DNA of 64,000 bases from Hyperoodon ampullatus (taxonomy: Eukaryota; Chordata; Mammalia; Artiodactyla; Ziphiidae). The notes under the pieces were generated by a model that was given only the letters and a program-made list of their open reading frames with translations, had not been told where the DNA came from and ran no database searches. Every line of letters starts with the position of its first letter. The stretch's first letter is position 1. Shown here in pieces: positions 54,705-64,000 of the stretch. The position numbers and the translations under genes were made by a program. The DNA is taken from NCBI GenBank assembly GCA_949752795.1, contig OX457058.1, positions 153,770,353-153,834,352 of the forward strand, read 5' to 3'.

Positions 54705-56340
54705 CAACTCTAGGTTCTCGCGGAACCGTTTAACTTCTTCCTCTTCTTCCTCCTCTTTTTTTTTCTGAAGCAAACAGAACTACCAAAGTCAGTTTTCGTT
54801 CCGCCATCCTTTCATTTTTGTACCACCCCTTCCTCCCAAGAACCGCGACATTCCTACAACAATACTCTGGATAACGTGGGGTCCCAGGAAGTGTGATTAC
54901 ACCCCCCTCGCTGCACAGAATACCTCCACCCCAGGTGGACCACGCGTGAGAGAGGAGGCAACTTCACAGCAGCATCTCCTGGGGGTGATCGGACTGTCCA
55001 GCCTCCACGCTGACCTTTTTGCTTGTAGTTTTGGGGTTTCCCTCGGCAGAGGGTCTTTTAGGTGCCGCCAGAATTTAGACAGAGTGTCAGAAGAAGGCGA
55101 TTGCGTTGGGAGATGAGGGAAATCTTTAATTATAATGGATTCAGATTTCCATCAGTTTGAAAAGTGGCTTTTCATTCTCTTTAAAGGTTACACTGATCCC
55201 AGCTTGCGTGGCTGGTGGGGGTGGAGTGGGGGTTAGTTTCACACTGTGGTGCTCCTTCCGTAAGGGAGTGGGAGCCCCCAAAGGAACCTCCGGCGTGGGC
55301 GAAGCTGTGAACAATGTAAGATGTTTGTGGGGCATTTCCTCACGTAAAACTACCAAGTACGACAAATATTGGATATTTAAATTATTTAGGTCACTCTCTC
55401 CAGAGGTGCCTTCTTTAGTTGAGCTTGAAATATCTATGTATTTGTCCCTGGCTCAAGTCACAGTCGATAAATATGAAATTTCCTATGGAGAAGTACATCT
55501 TTTGATTATGTTGACCAAGAAAGCAAGGAGAGATGGGGGATTTAGCAGCTGGGTAATTCATCGAGTTGACGGCAACCCTGGCTTGAGTTTGAGGAGAAAT
55601 ATGGGCAAAGAAGGAATGTCGGGGAAGCGGCAAAGGGGAGAGAGGGAGCTGAGGTCCTGGGTGTCTGGGAAGGGTTTGAAGTGGAAATCAGTTATAAAGT
55701 AAGCCTGAGAGTGGTTTGGACTCCCTACCCTTCTTGGTTTCTTTGCAAGGAATTAGCTTCTCACTCCATGGGGCAGAGGAAAAGCCAGAAACATGCCTGC
55801 TTTTTCTGCGGAGGAGCTAAGCATCCCTGTGAGATGCTGTTTCTCAGAGCCCAGGACCTGCTGGGCAACCGCCGAAGCATTAGTGAGCTGGCCCCACATA
55901 CAGGTGTGTGCCTCCTGGCGAGGGTTTACCTCTGCTGTAGTTACAGGGGTCCAAAATTTCCAAGGACGAGCTTGTGGAGGTCAGAGGCTGGTTTTGGGGG
56001 AGGCGTCTTTCTGACCTCAGCCCCGGTGCTTCACAAGCAGCTTTAGAGCCACTGGTAGCAAAGTAACAAGACAGAGGTCTGCATTCTTTGGTCCGTTGGA
56101 AGGACCATAGAATGAATCCATCCATTACGGTGCCGATGTTTCTTGGGGAACATATACAAGAGTGGGTTCGAGTGCTTTGTACACACAGTTTCTACCTATT
56201 TGGCTTAGTTGATATCCCTGGACTGGAAAAAACCCAAGGGTGCAGGGACCAGAGTCCAGTGAGAAAGAACTCCCCATACTTCCTTCTCACCTGCTGATAT
56301 ACAGAGAGCATTTTTTTAATGCTTTAGTGTTATTTTCACT
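54705..56340. other. Intronic non-coding stretch
   Basis: A pyrimidine run lies at about 54735-54768 (CTTCTTCCTC, then T9). A plus frame of 181 codons (55157-55702) has no recognisable family. No repeats were identified. Confidence 0.45.
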
Positions 56341-56356
56341 TTCCAGGTGAGAAATT

Positions 56357-56382
56357 AACACACACACACACACACACACACA
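56357..56382 (+). repeat. (AC)n microsatellite
   Basis: Thirteen or so uninterrupted AC units. Confidence 0.97.
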
Positions 56383-58439
56383 GATATACCCGGACCTTCA
56401 TACCTTTCTCTCCTTCATTATCATTTTCCTGTAGCCAAGCCTGTAGGTGACTCCATTACCAGTTCTAATCAATATTTTATGTACATATATAATCAGCCAG
56501 AGTGGGAGTGAGTGTGCTGGCCTGTGTGGGCTTGTGTACAAATGCGTTGGGGACGGACCTGATGGAGACCCTCGGCAAAAAATCCAGGGAGCAGGGGGCG
56601 CTGCATCACCCAGCGTCCGATGACCACTTTGCTGATGTTAAAGAAACAGAGAACAAACTGTCCTGAAGGTAAAATATGTGGGTTCACACGTAGGAAAAAT
56701 GCCACATGGTAATTCAGAATCAGTGACCCAGAGAAAAACAAAGGGGGAAATTAATTTTTAATGGTACATGTAAAAATAAATCAGAGTGAGGACATTAGTC
56801 TTGGTTTTCTGAGGGAGGGGCTCTAGGAAATAAACTTTTATGTGCCTGCCACACTTCTGGAGGTGTGGGCTGCCATGGAAGAGGGTGGGCTCATTCAGGC
56901 CTGAGGGTGATAAACTAGGAGGAAACAGTGGGTCAACGCAGAGGGCCCTAGTCCCTGGTAAGGCCCTTTCCAGCTCAGTGAGGTCTTGACATCAACTGGA
57001 AATTTCCTCTCGGAACTTATTTCCCCAACTCCATTTTACAAACAGTCCTCGATTTTACCAATAATTGGGACATATAAAAATATGTTTCTTAAAATATATA
57101 TATATGAGGAAACAAACTGACCCACCAAACAAGAACATTTTCATTCTATTGATTTGGAGTAATCAATACCTATTCCATTTAGTCTAAGAGAGGAGGGACA
57201 GAGGGGACTTTCGGGGAAAGCTCTGTGAGGGAAGTGGCTGTGATAGAGATTTCATGTCACAACCCTGCCTTCTCAAGGTGCCCCCCCCGCCCCCGGCCCT
57301 AGCCCAGGGGGCCTTCCTGACTTTGTCCTGTGTGCTTGATCCGTATTCCTGATAATGGGACATTTTGCCAAATGGTTGTGATTTAAGATAATCTATACTC
57401 ATTGAAAGTTTGTCACCTTCCTCGGTGCTCTGCAAAATGCCTAGTTTCTTTTGAGCAGTTGGAATTGGGAAGCTCTGTACAAGTCTGGCAGCCCCCAAAA
57501 AGAGGGGTGGGTTGTGAGAGGGACATTGCGAGCGTGTTTGCCTGGCGGGTGGGCGATGGAGCCGGCTGTGCGAGAGAGCGGGATTCAAAAGGAGATCAAG
57601 TTCAGTTCGGAAGACAGCCGAACAGTTAGATAAGAGGCAGGATGCTTTTGACACGGTTCTGCAGTGCTGTTCCCTAGAACTTGTCTTCGCAGATGCTTTA
57701 AGTGGTTTCCTCAATATGATTAAGGTTATTCGTGGTTCTCATTTAAGGGGAAGGAATAGCAGATACTTAGACCGTAATCCACTCCTTCAAAGTAAAGTCC
57801 AGCCCACACGCTGAACCCCCCAGGCTGGTGCCTTTCCACACCTACCAGCCATCATCTCCCTCTGTCCCTTTTCTCTCTGCAAGCAAGGCCCTCCCCGTCT
57901 CTTCCAGCTTGACCAGGAGGTCTGCCCAGAATTAGTCAGGACTCCTCACAGCTCTGCTGGGAGCTTCTGTCTTGGGATCGGGTGGCTTTTGGCTGAATGA
58001 TCCCATGGGGGACCCCAGCATGGCTTGAGGGCAGAGCCTCTGATGTCCTCCGCAGTGGCCGTGGTTCCCAGAGGGTGCGTGGGCCCAGGAGGGGGCTGCT
58101 AGTAGAGGGTCCACAGACCATGCCAGGAATCCTGGAAGGGCTCAACTTGGGGATGCTGGAACCAGACAAATCTGAGCCCACCTCCTGCCCTTGAGGCCAT
58201 TTGCTGATTTCTAGGGATAAATCAAAGGTCTTTTTAGCACTGTTAAGTGCTGGTGACCCCTGACTGGGTTTCATCTCTGGTGAGCATCCCCTTTCTCAGT
58301 CCCATCAGCCTCAGACCTCCGGGGAAGGGTCACATGCATGGTCATTCCTCGGAGGAGGGGCCCATAGGCTTCTGCTGGCCCCGGTGTCCCGCGTGGCTGG
58401 GGTGGCCTGCGGCAGGATCACATCTCGGTTGTCCCATCG
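56383..58439. other. Intronic non-coding stretch
   Basis: No repeat or exon was recognised. A partial CTCF-like GAGCAGGGGGCGCTG lies near 56588, and a short (TA)n run near 57097. Confidence 0.4.
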
Positions 58440-58650
58440 GCTGGTATGGCCAGGTCCCTGCGCAGGGAGGTTGCGGTGTTTATAATTGCAAATGTAATTA
58501 GCAGACCAGCTCTGGGGGGACTGGGCTGCTCAACTTCTCTGCACATCACAGTGACCCCTGTGCTGGCTGGCCGGCAGATTAACCCTCCCCGGGCCAGCCT
58601 GCCCTCCCTCCCTCTGGTGAGGCCGCTGACCTTTCACTGATAATGGCAGG
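58440..58650. promoter_or_regulatory. Candidate intronic enhancer with near-ERR half-site
   Basis: A repeat-free block with TATAATTGCAAATGTAATTAGC (homeobox/POU-like), GCAGATTAACCC and, at 58627-58636, TGACCTTTCA. Read on the minus strand the last is TGAAAGGTCA, one mismatch from the extended ERR half-site TNAAGGTCA. Its position in ESRRB intron 1 makes autoregulation conceivable. Confidence 0.42.
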
Positions 58651-59113
58651 GCTGTCCCGGGGGAGGGATGGCAGGGCCAGACCCCTTCCTCGGAGAGGTT
58701 GTCAGGGCAATGCCTGGGAGAGGTCAGTCGCTGAGGGTGTAGTTTTTCCCTAGGCCACTGGGCATGTGACCCTTACCACTAGTGACAGTGTGACCCCGCG
58801 TGGCAGGCTGCCCTGGGGCATTTCCTCGTGCACTTCCTGGGCCACGCTGGAAGGAGGTCACCGGAAGACTTTGGGTGCGTGCTGGTCTGTGGCTCTGGGC
58901 GCCTTGTTGGGGAAAGCAGGGCTCTGGAGGGGGCGTCCTGTGACTTCGGAGGAGTGCTCCTGGGGCTCAGCGGGCAGAGGGGAGTGAATGCCTGCTGGCT
59001 CCCAGGTTCTGCGGGGCTGCCCCCACTCCGGATGTGGCAGGGGGAGGCACGCCATAGGACAGCGTGGGCTCAATTTGTCCCTGGGAGCAGAGACCCCCAA
59101 GCAACCATCCAAC

Positions 59114-59356
59114 AAAAGACACTGACAGGGCTTCCCTGGTGGCGCAGTGGTTGAGAGTCCGCCTGCCGATGCAGGGGACACGGGTTCGTGCCCCGGTCCG
59201 GGAAGATCCCACATGCCGCGGAGCGGCTGGGCCCGTGAGCCATGGCCGCTGAGCCTGCGCGTCCGGAGCCTGTGCTCCGCAACGGGAGAGGCCACAACAG
59301 TGAGAGGCCCGCGTACCGTAAAAAAAAAAAAAAAAAAAAAAAAAAAGACACTGACA
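59114..59356 (+). mobile_element. CHR SINE, near-consensus and very young
   Basis: The body is 59128-59342 with about 26 terminal A. Head, A-box (TGGCGCAGTGG), B-box (GGTTCGTGCCC) and body are intact. An exact 14-bp duplication AAAAGACACTGACA lies at 59114-59127 and 59343-59356. It is the least decayed SINE in the window. Confidence 0.98.
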
Positions 59357-60312
59357 AAGCAGACGAGTGGGAAACTTGGAGCCGCCTGGTCCCCAGCCCC
59401 AGCCCCTCCTGTGAGTGGACTGGTCTCTGCCCACCTAGAGGGCCTTTCTGTACCGATCAGGATTAGAACAGAAAGGATTTTTAATAGCACCTTTAGTTGT
59501 AAGCATTGGCTTAAGGGAGTGTCAAGCCCTTTCTTGTTGCCGTCAACACCCTTGATATAGAGGATATCTCTGAACCCCGAAACATCAAGAGCCGCATCTG
59601 TTCCTAGGAGAATGTCTGTGTGTGTACGGGTGTGAGAGCGTGCTATGGTGGGGCTCCCCTTTCAGATGGGCGTCGCGGGGGCGACGGGCTCTGCTATTTA
59701 AACACAGCCCCGGCCACCCTGCCTTTTACCCCTTGCCTAGACTGAGGTCAGGCTGTGGCCACATTTCCGTGAGGGGCTGCTGAGCCTTGGGGTTTTTCCG
59801 TGGTGTGAGAGGGAGCGCAGAGAGACCCAGGGGCTGGCTGTCCCTGCTGCCAGAGGAGTTCAGTCTTTCTTTAGAGGCTCTCTTGAGTTTTCTGGGCCTG
59901 GGTAAGGCTGGCAGACCCCAGAGAGGGTGAGCAGGCCGTACTGCCCTCCTCTAGCAGAACAGATGGCCACGTTCAAAGGAACATTGGGAGTTCTGCCCCA
60001 GGTCCCCGACTAACCCTTCTCTCCCTGGATAGGTCCATTGACAGTCTATCGCTAAAAAGGTCAAATGTGTTCTTAAGTCAAGGAAGATCAGACTGGTTTT
60101 AATATGCCCATGGGACGTTCAGTATGGAATTGGACAAGATGGGGGAAAAATCTATTGGCAACATGTCTTAAATTCAGAGTTGTGTGTGCTTGGGTTAAAA
60201 TAAACCCCAAGCAGAAGTTTTCCTGGGGGTTACAGACATAATTTTTTTCATCTTCATTTTGCCATGCTTTTTAACCTATACACGTTGTAGTCCCAAAGAA
60301 GTTTTTTCCCCT
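59357..60312. other. Intronic non-coding stretch
   Basis: No feature was recognised apart from a TATA-like CTATTTAAACAC near 59693 without other promoter signs. Confidence 0.4.
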
Positions 60313-60363
60313 TGATTTCCTCTCTCTCTCCCTTCCCCCCTCTCTCTCCCTCTCTCTCTCTCT
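60313..60363 (+). repeat. (CT)n polypyrimidine tract
   Basis: CTCTCTCTCCCTTCCCCCCTC and similar units run almost without purines. Confidence 0.92.
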
Positions 60364-61187
60364 TTAAATTTCTGTCCTCTGTTGCTTAGGACTTTAAAAT
60401 ATTCTGTTCAATATTGTCATTTGGTGTCCCCGGGATTGAGCCTTTTCTGGGAATGGTTTTCTGGATAATGTTATTTTGTTTCTCAATGTCATTTCATCCA
60501 GAGGTCAAAAGGCAGTTAAACAAACTCCAACAAGGTTTTGTTTTTATCTTCTTGTTTCAAATGTGATCAATTTTCATTTAAAACTGTATCAGAATCCTCT
60601 CCTGCCAATTACAGCAGCAGTCAGCCTCACGCCTCATCGGTGTTTACTGAAACACTACATTAAAATTGCACAGATGTGAAGTGCCCAATTAGAGTCAAGC
60701 TTTTCTATCTAGGAAGCCATGAGTTTCAAAACCCCAAATGTTAAGTGTTATTTTAACTTGGCTCTTTATTTTTTTTAATTGCTTGAATTAACTTGAATTC
60801 ATAAATGTGGGGTTTTTTCTTCTTATTGTTATAAAATTCTTAAAGTATTATATTTACTTAGATTTATGCTTTCGGTATTTTCACCTGGCTTGTATGTTTA
60901 AAAAGATACCCGGCCAAAGGTTTTTGAGCATCACTGGTCTTTTCGTGTGTTCTTGGTTTCCAAAGGGCAAAGAACAAGGAAATACAGTCGTAAGAAAATG
61001 CTCTAGGGGAGGGTGGAGGATGCGAAGGGTGATGCTTCCGATGAAATCCTCTCATGTCTTACAATTTAACATTTTCCTTTGTCTTCACTTATTTTTTTCC
61101 CTCTATTTTCATCCCAACTTGCTCTAGTTTGCCTTTGTCCTTTCATCCCTCTTTGGTTTTATATGTTTTGGAGGAAGGAGTGTAGGG
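60364..61187. other. AT-rich intronic stretch
   Basis: No gene. Several AT-rich motifs such as CAAATGTGATCAATTTTCATT near 60560. Possible conserved DNA, not asserted. Confidence 0.35.
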
Positions 61188-61257
61188 TGTGTGCGTCTGT
61201 GTGTGTGTCTACCTGAGCGTGTGTGCATGTGTGTGTGTCCGAGTGTGAGGGTGTGTT
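61188..61257 (+). repeat. Degenerate (TG)n tract
   Basis: Interrupted GTGTGTG runs with CGTC, CTACC and CGAG breaks. Confidence 0.9.
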
Positions 61258-62634
61258 GGAGCCATTTTGAGCTGCTGAGCGCGAGTAGCCGAGAGAAGTC
61301 CCAAAGCAGAATGGCTACTGTGGGCCACCCTGTTCCGATTCAGCCATCAAGGCCTTGACCCACTGTCAATGGCCTGCTCGCATTTGGTGGGGACACCAAA
61401 GAGGGTAAAAACCTCACGTTCCAGGTTGGTTTTCTGTTACCTGAGGAGGTGCAGGTGAGAGGGCGTCGGGACGCACCAAACTTTATTCGAAGCCTATTTT
61501 TCCATTTCTCTGCTCTCTTATCTCACTTCCTAGCACTTTGAGCTCTAGTTTGGGATCCTGGTGTTGCTGAGTGAATGAGCTAGTGTATGCTTTTGTTTTT
61601 GCCTTCCTAATCGATCGGCAGAAAACATTCCCTTTTGATGGTGAGACATCTCTTCCGCACGCATGCAGAGTGCAGTATTTATCCTTTTCCTTTTAGCCTC
61701 ACTCTTTGTCATTTGTCCCTTGGGTGTGTTGACATTGTCTACCTAAGCAGTCAGGCTAACAAGCTTTGGCAGAAAGAACGCCGCTTTCACAGAACTAATA
61801 GCAAGAATGTGATGGTTGTAATAATTGTAACAGTAATAACAGCTTGCAGCTTTTTCTTCCCCAAAAGCGCAAAGCAATTCTCATAACCAGTTGCCTCGTA
61901 GTAACTGGATGAGGGTTGCTGTGTCTTGCCTCTGAACATAAATGTTTTTCTGCAAACATAACTTGCACAGGCTTCAGGTTTGCATATCTAAATTCATCCA
62001 AGAGCAAAAAATGCCTGGTGTCTGAAATTTGAACAGACTGGTGAAGGAGAATATGGTGTCAGCCACACGGTCCCCCTCAGAAATGCTAGGTGTGTTGCCT
62101 TTGAACTGGGAAGGGAGAAATGTTTCTTGTAAAGGACACTGGGTCGGGTCTGACCCTCCTGTCACAAGCATCTGAGGTCCATGCCAGGCACTGCCTCTCC
62201 ATGCCCCCAACATTCCTTGGTTCCTCTGGCTGCAATCTCAGGAGAAGTTTGCAGACCAAAGGCACACAGAGGGTAAGAGGGGTTATGACGTGGCACATGT
62301 GAAGAGCTGGGAAAAGAACTGGGTGCAGAGAGAGGCAAAGTCACCTCACCACCCTTGATCACCTTCTTGGCCATTCAGCGTCTCCCAGGGCTGCTGTCCC
62401 TGTTCCCGGGTACCTCAACCTGTTCTCTGGAGGCAGAAATTAGAGGGAGGGCACCAGGGAGCCGCCCCCTCTGGATCCCTGAGACCCCTCTTGTGACTTT
62501 TCATGCCGATACCCAGGCCTGGACCTGCTCACCTGCAAACTGCTCATCTGTGCATTACTTTTGAAATTGGTGCTGCCTTTGTTATTTCCTCTCTCACCAC
62601 CACCCCCTTTTTTTGTATGTGCGACTTGGAAATA
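61258..62634. other. Intronic non-coding stretch
   Basis: No repeat, exon or CpG cluster was recognised. Confidence 0.4.
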
Positions 62635-62686
62635 GGAGACAGCCTAATATACCAGTCTAACATAACAGGAGACACCTAATATACCA
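62635..62686 (+). repeat. 33-bp spaced direct duplication
   Basis: GGAGACAGCCTAATATACCA at 62635 recurs as GGAGACACCTAATATACCA at 62668, a local duplication of about 33 bp with one indel. Confidence 0.85.
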
Positions 62687-62930
62687 AGGTCCCACGACTG
62701 TATTTTTTTTCTACTTCAATATTCTTACTCATGTTCTTACTCAATTTCCCCCCCAAAATACCCAACAACCTAAATTTTGGGATTATTAATTGATTATTAT
62801 CTGATTTAACAAACAAAATATCCTACCCCACCAGGACTCCCAGCAAGGATCTGGCTGTGTTGCTGAGGCTGAGATCTGCTTTTTCCCCCCTCAGTCGGTG
62901 AGAAACGTTATAGCTTCAATTCCCTTGCTG

Positions 62931-63185
62931 GACCCTGAGTAAAAAATTAATTCATGAATAATAAAAACCAATCAGTCTTGTTGAGTTAAGAAGGATTAGG
63001 AGAAAGGGTGTTTTTTCTTACAGAGAACATTTGGAATCTGCGTGTCATTGTCACCGAGTGTTCGGGGTGGCTTGAGCGTGCCTTTATTCACAGCAAATGA
63101 GCTGTTTATTATCCCGAAGTGTAACACGTCTTCCTCAGTTGTAAGGCCAACTTACTGAAGATTGTTACGGGCTTCCCACCCAGTT
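62931..63185. promoter_or_regulatory. Candidate conserved non-coding element
   Basis: A repeat-free block with AATTAATTCATGAATAATAA, AAACCAATCAGTC (CCAAT), GAGCTGTTTATTATCCC and GTGTCATTGTCACC. Composition suggests a regulatory element. Confidence 0.4.
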
Positions 63186-63439
63186 CTCTCCCACGATCCC
63201 ATACTGCAAGTCAGTGATCATTCATTGAAATTAAGACAGTTTCCTGTGTAAGTGGCACATAACCAAAGAGCAACAGACCCGGCATTGCATTATGAATAAG
63301 CCAGTTTGTTGATGGAATGGAGTCTCTCGATTTCCCTCCCCTTTCTTTCCCTGTGAAGTAATTGACTACAAATTTACATACCTTTGCAAGAAGTAGAGAA
63401 ATTAGACTTGTAGATATTCTTTTTAGTTTCCAGAATACT

Positions 63440-63525
63440 ATCTTCCTCCCAGGGTTATTGTGAAGATTAAACAGAGGTAATTCACAAGTGGCAGGCACAT
63501 AGTGGGTGTACATTAAATGTTTGAT
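63440..63525 (+). repeat. MIR 3' end fragment
   Basis: 'agggttattgtgaagattaaacag' and 'ggcaggcacatagtgggtgtacattaaatg' are the sense MIR 3' half. Confidence 0.75.
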
Positions 63526-63589
63526 GTTCTTGTTAATTTTTTGATATCTTATTGGAAGTTACTTTTCATTCCTTTGATATAACCTCACA

Positions 63590-63770
63590 ATGAAAGTCCT
63601 TCCGACTCAGCAGTGAGATTGGGGTGCTTGAACTGATTACTTTGTTTAATACGATCAATGTGGCTTGGGTTTCCATATGTAACACAAGGGGATTACAGAG
63701 GGAATTACGATTTGGGGCCGAGGTGATGAATAGGAAATTTCCTCTGAATGAATCCCTATATCCTTGGACC
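63590..63770. promoter_or_regulatory. Candidate conserved non-coding element
   Basis: A repeat-free block with ACTGATTACTTTGTTTAATACGATCAATG (homeobox and SOX/TCF-like cores) and GGGATTACAGAGGGAATTACG. Inferred from composition only. Confidence 0.3.
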
Positions 63771-63774
63771 ATGG

Positions 63775-63900
63775 GTAGAGTTGCCCAGTAAAATACAGGA
63801 CAGTCAGTTACATTTGGATTTTAGATAAGCAACAAATAATTTTTTAGTATAAGTGTGTCCCATGTGATATTTGCTAAATCTGGCAACCCTACCATGGGTG
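63775..63900. repeat. Ancient interspersed repeat (family not named)
   Basis: 'cagtaaaatacaggacagtcag', 'ataagcaacaaataattttttagtataagtg' and 'ctaaatctggcaaccctacc' are phrases I recognise from a common old mammalian repeat. I cannot name it safely. Confidence 0.5.
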
Positions 63901-64000
63901 TTTTCCTTAAATTGGTCTGATTAAAAAACACATTTCCCTTATCTTTTCTATTTTTGACAAAGCCCCAAAGAACAATTATGTGTAGTTTTTTCAAAGTGTT

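Larger units (their letters stand above)
53593..64000 (+). other. ESRRB: ESRRB intron 1 (5' part)
   Basis: From the donor to the window edge no sequence resembling the next coding exon (LLNRMSS, then SFIKTEPSSP) was found in any plus frame, so the intron exceeds 10.4 kb. It is poor in repeats except for one young SINE and a few microsatellites. It contains a CpG island and several regulatory-looking blocks listed separately. Confidence 0.75.

Noticed and set aside
56587..56602. Second CTCF site GGAGCAGGGGGCGCTG
   Set aside because: The right half fits, but the two leading C positions are G, so the match is partial.
59128..59210. A functional tRNA gene from the SINE head
   Set aside because: A- and B-box are present, but the cloverleaf is not maintained and the element continues into a SINE body with poly-A.
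58858..59560. ORFs of 137-210 codons around 59 kb
   Set aside because: They read through the young SINE. The same peptide phrases (CCGLSRCGAQAPD, VESPPADAGDTGSCPG) recur at every CHR copy in the window.
1..64000. Perfect ERR response elements (TCAAGGTCA) anywhere in the window
   Set aside because: Only near matches were found by eye, such as at 58627.
1..64000. CRISPR arrays, phage defence or other microbial systems
   Set aside because: Repeat content, splice signals and the ESRRB exon show mammalian nuclear DNA. All tandem arrays are simple microsatellites.
53600..64000. Second ESRRB coding exon
   Set aside because: No plus-strand segment resembling LLNRMSS followed by SFIKTEPSSP with splice sites was found.

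Overview
The window is vertebrate nuclear DNA from a cetacean, most likely a toothed whale. At least ten near-consensus copies of the roughly 200 bp tRNA-derived CHR-type SINE support this. They start GGGCTTCCCTGGTGGCGCAG, carry a Pol III A-box and B-box, and several have exact 13-16 bp target-site duplications. Older CHR relatives, L1 3' ends of the cetartiodactyl type, and ancient mammalian MIR, L2, hAT, Tigger and LTR fossils fill much of the rest. Nothing prokaryotic is present: no operon, CRISPR array or insertion sequence.

One protein-coding gene can be identified. At 53543-53592 on the + strand a short open segment encodes MDVSELCIPDPLGYHNQ, which matches the N-terminus of the long form of estrogen-related receptor beta (ESRRB) and aligns with the MDSVELCLPE start of its paralogue ESRRG. 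It ends in a splice donor, preceded by a GC-rich 5' UTR and a CCAAT/C-rich promoter-like block (about 53150-53300), and followed by a CpG island inside intron 1 (about 53990-54680). The second coding exon was not found, so the window holds 53 kb of upstream DNA, one first exon and 10.4 kb of intron 1.

Layout. 1-53150: apparently non-coding upstream DNA. It is a mosaic of old repeats (MIR, L2), SINEs, an L1 cluster at 33.2-36.5 kb, two related LTR-like blocks (22.1 and 27.9 kb), another LTR-like block (43.4 kb), and several repeat-free blocks rich in homeobox, GATA, AP-1 or SOX-like motifs that look like conserved regulatory elements (8.0-8.6, 12.2, 15.8-16.1, 17.4-17.7, 23.0-23.2, 25.6-26.2 and 48.3-48.6 kb). 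A small CpG-dense cluster at 29.48-29.71 kb contains a strong CTCF-type motif. 53150-53600: promoter and first exon. 53593-64000: intron 1, repeat-poor apart from one very young SINE at 59.1 kb, with further regulatory-looking blocks at 58.4, 62.9 and 63.6 kb.

The biology inferred here is the cis-regulatory landscape and alternative promoter of one developmental nuclear-receptor gene. I saw no evidence for a novel multi-gene system. The most distinctive signals are a five-codon uORF whose TGA overlaps the ESRRB ATG (TGATG), an exon whose donor overlaps an in-frame TAG, a perfect 11-bp hairpin presenting an AP-1 site, and the CTCF-motif CpG cluster. Conservation and binding claims are inferences from base composition and motifs, because no alignment could be run.
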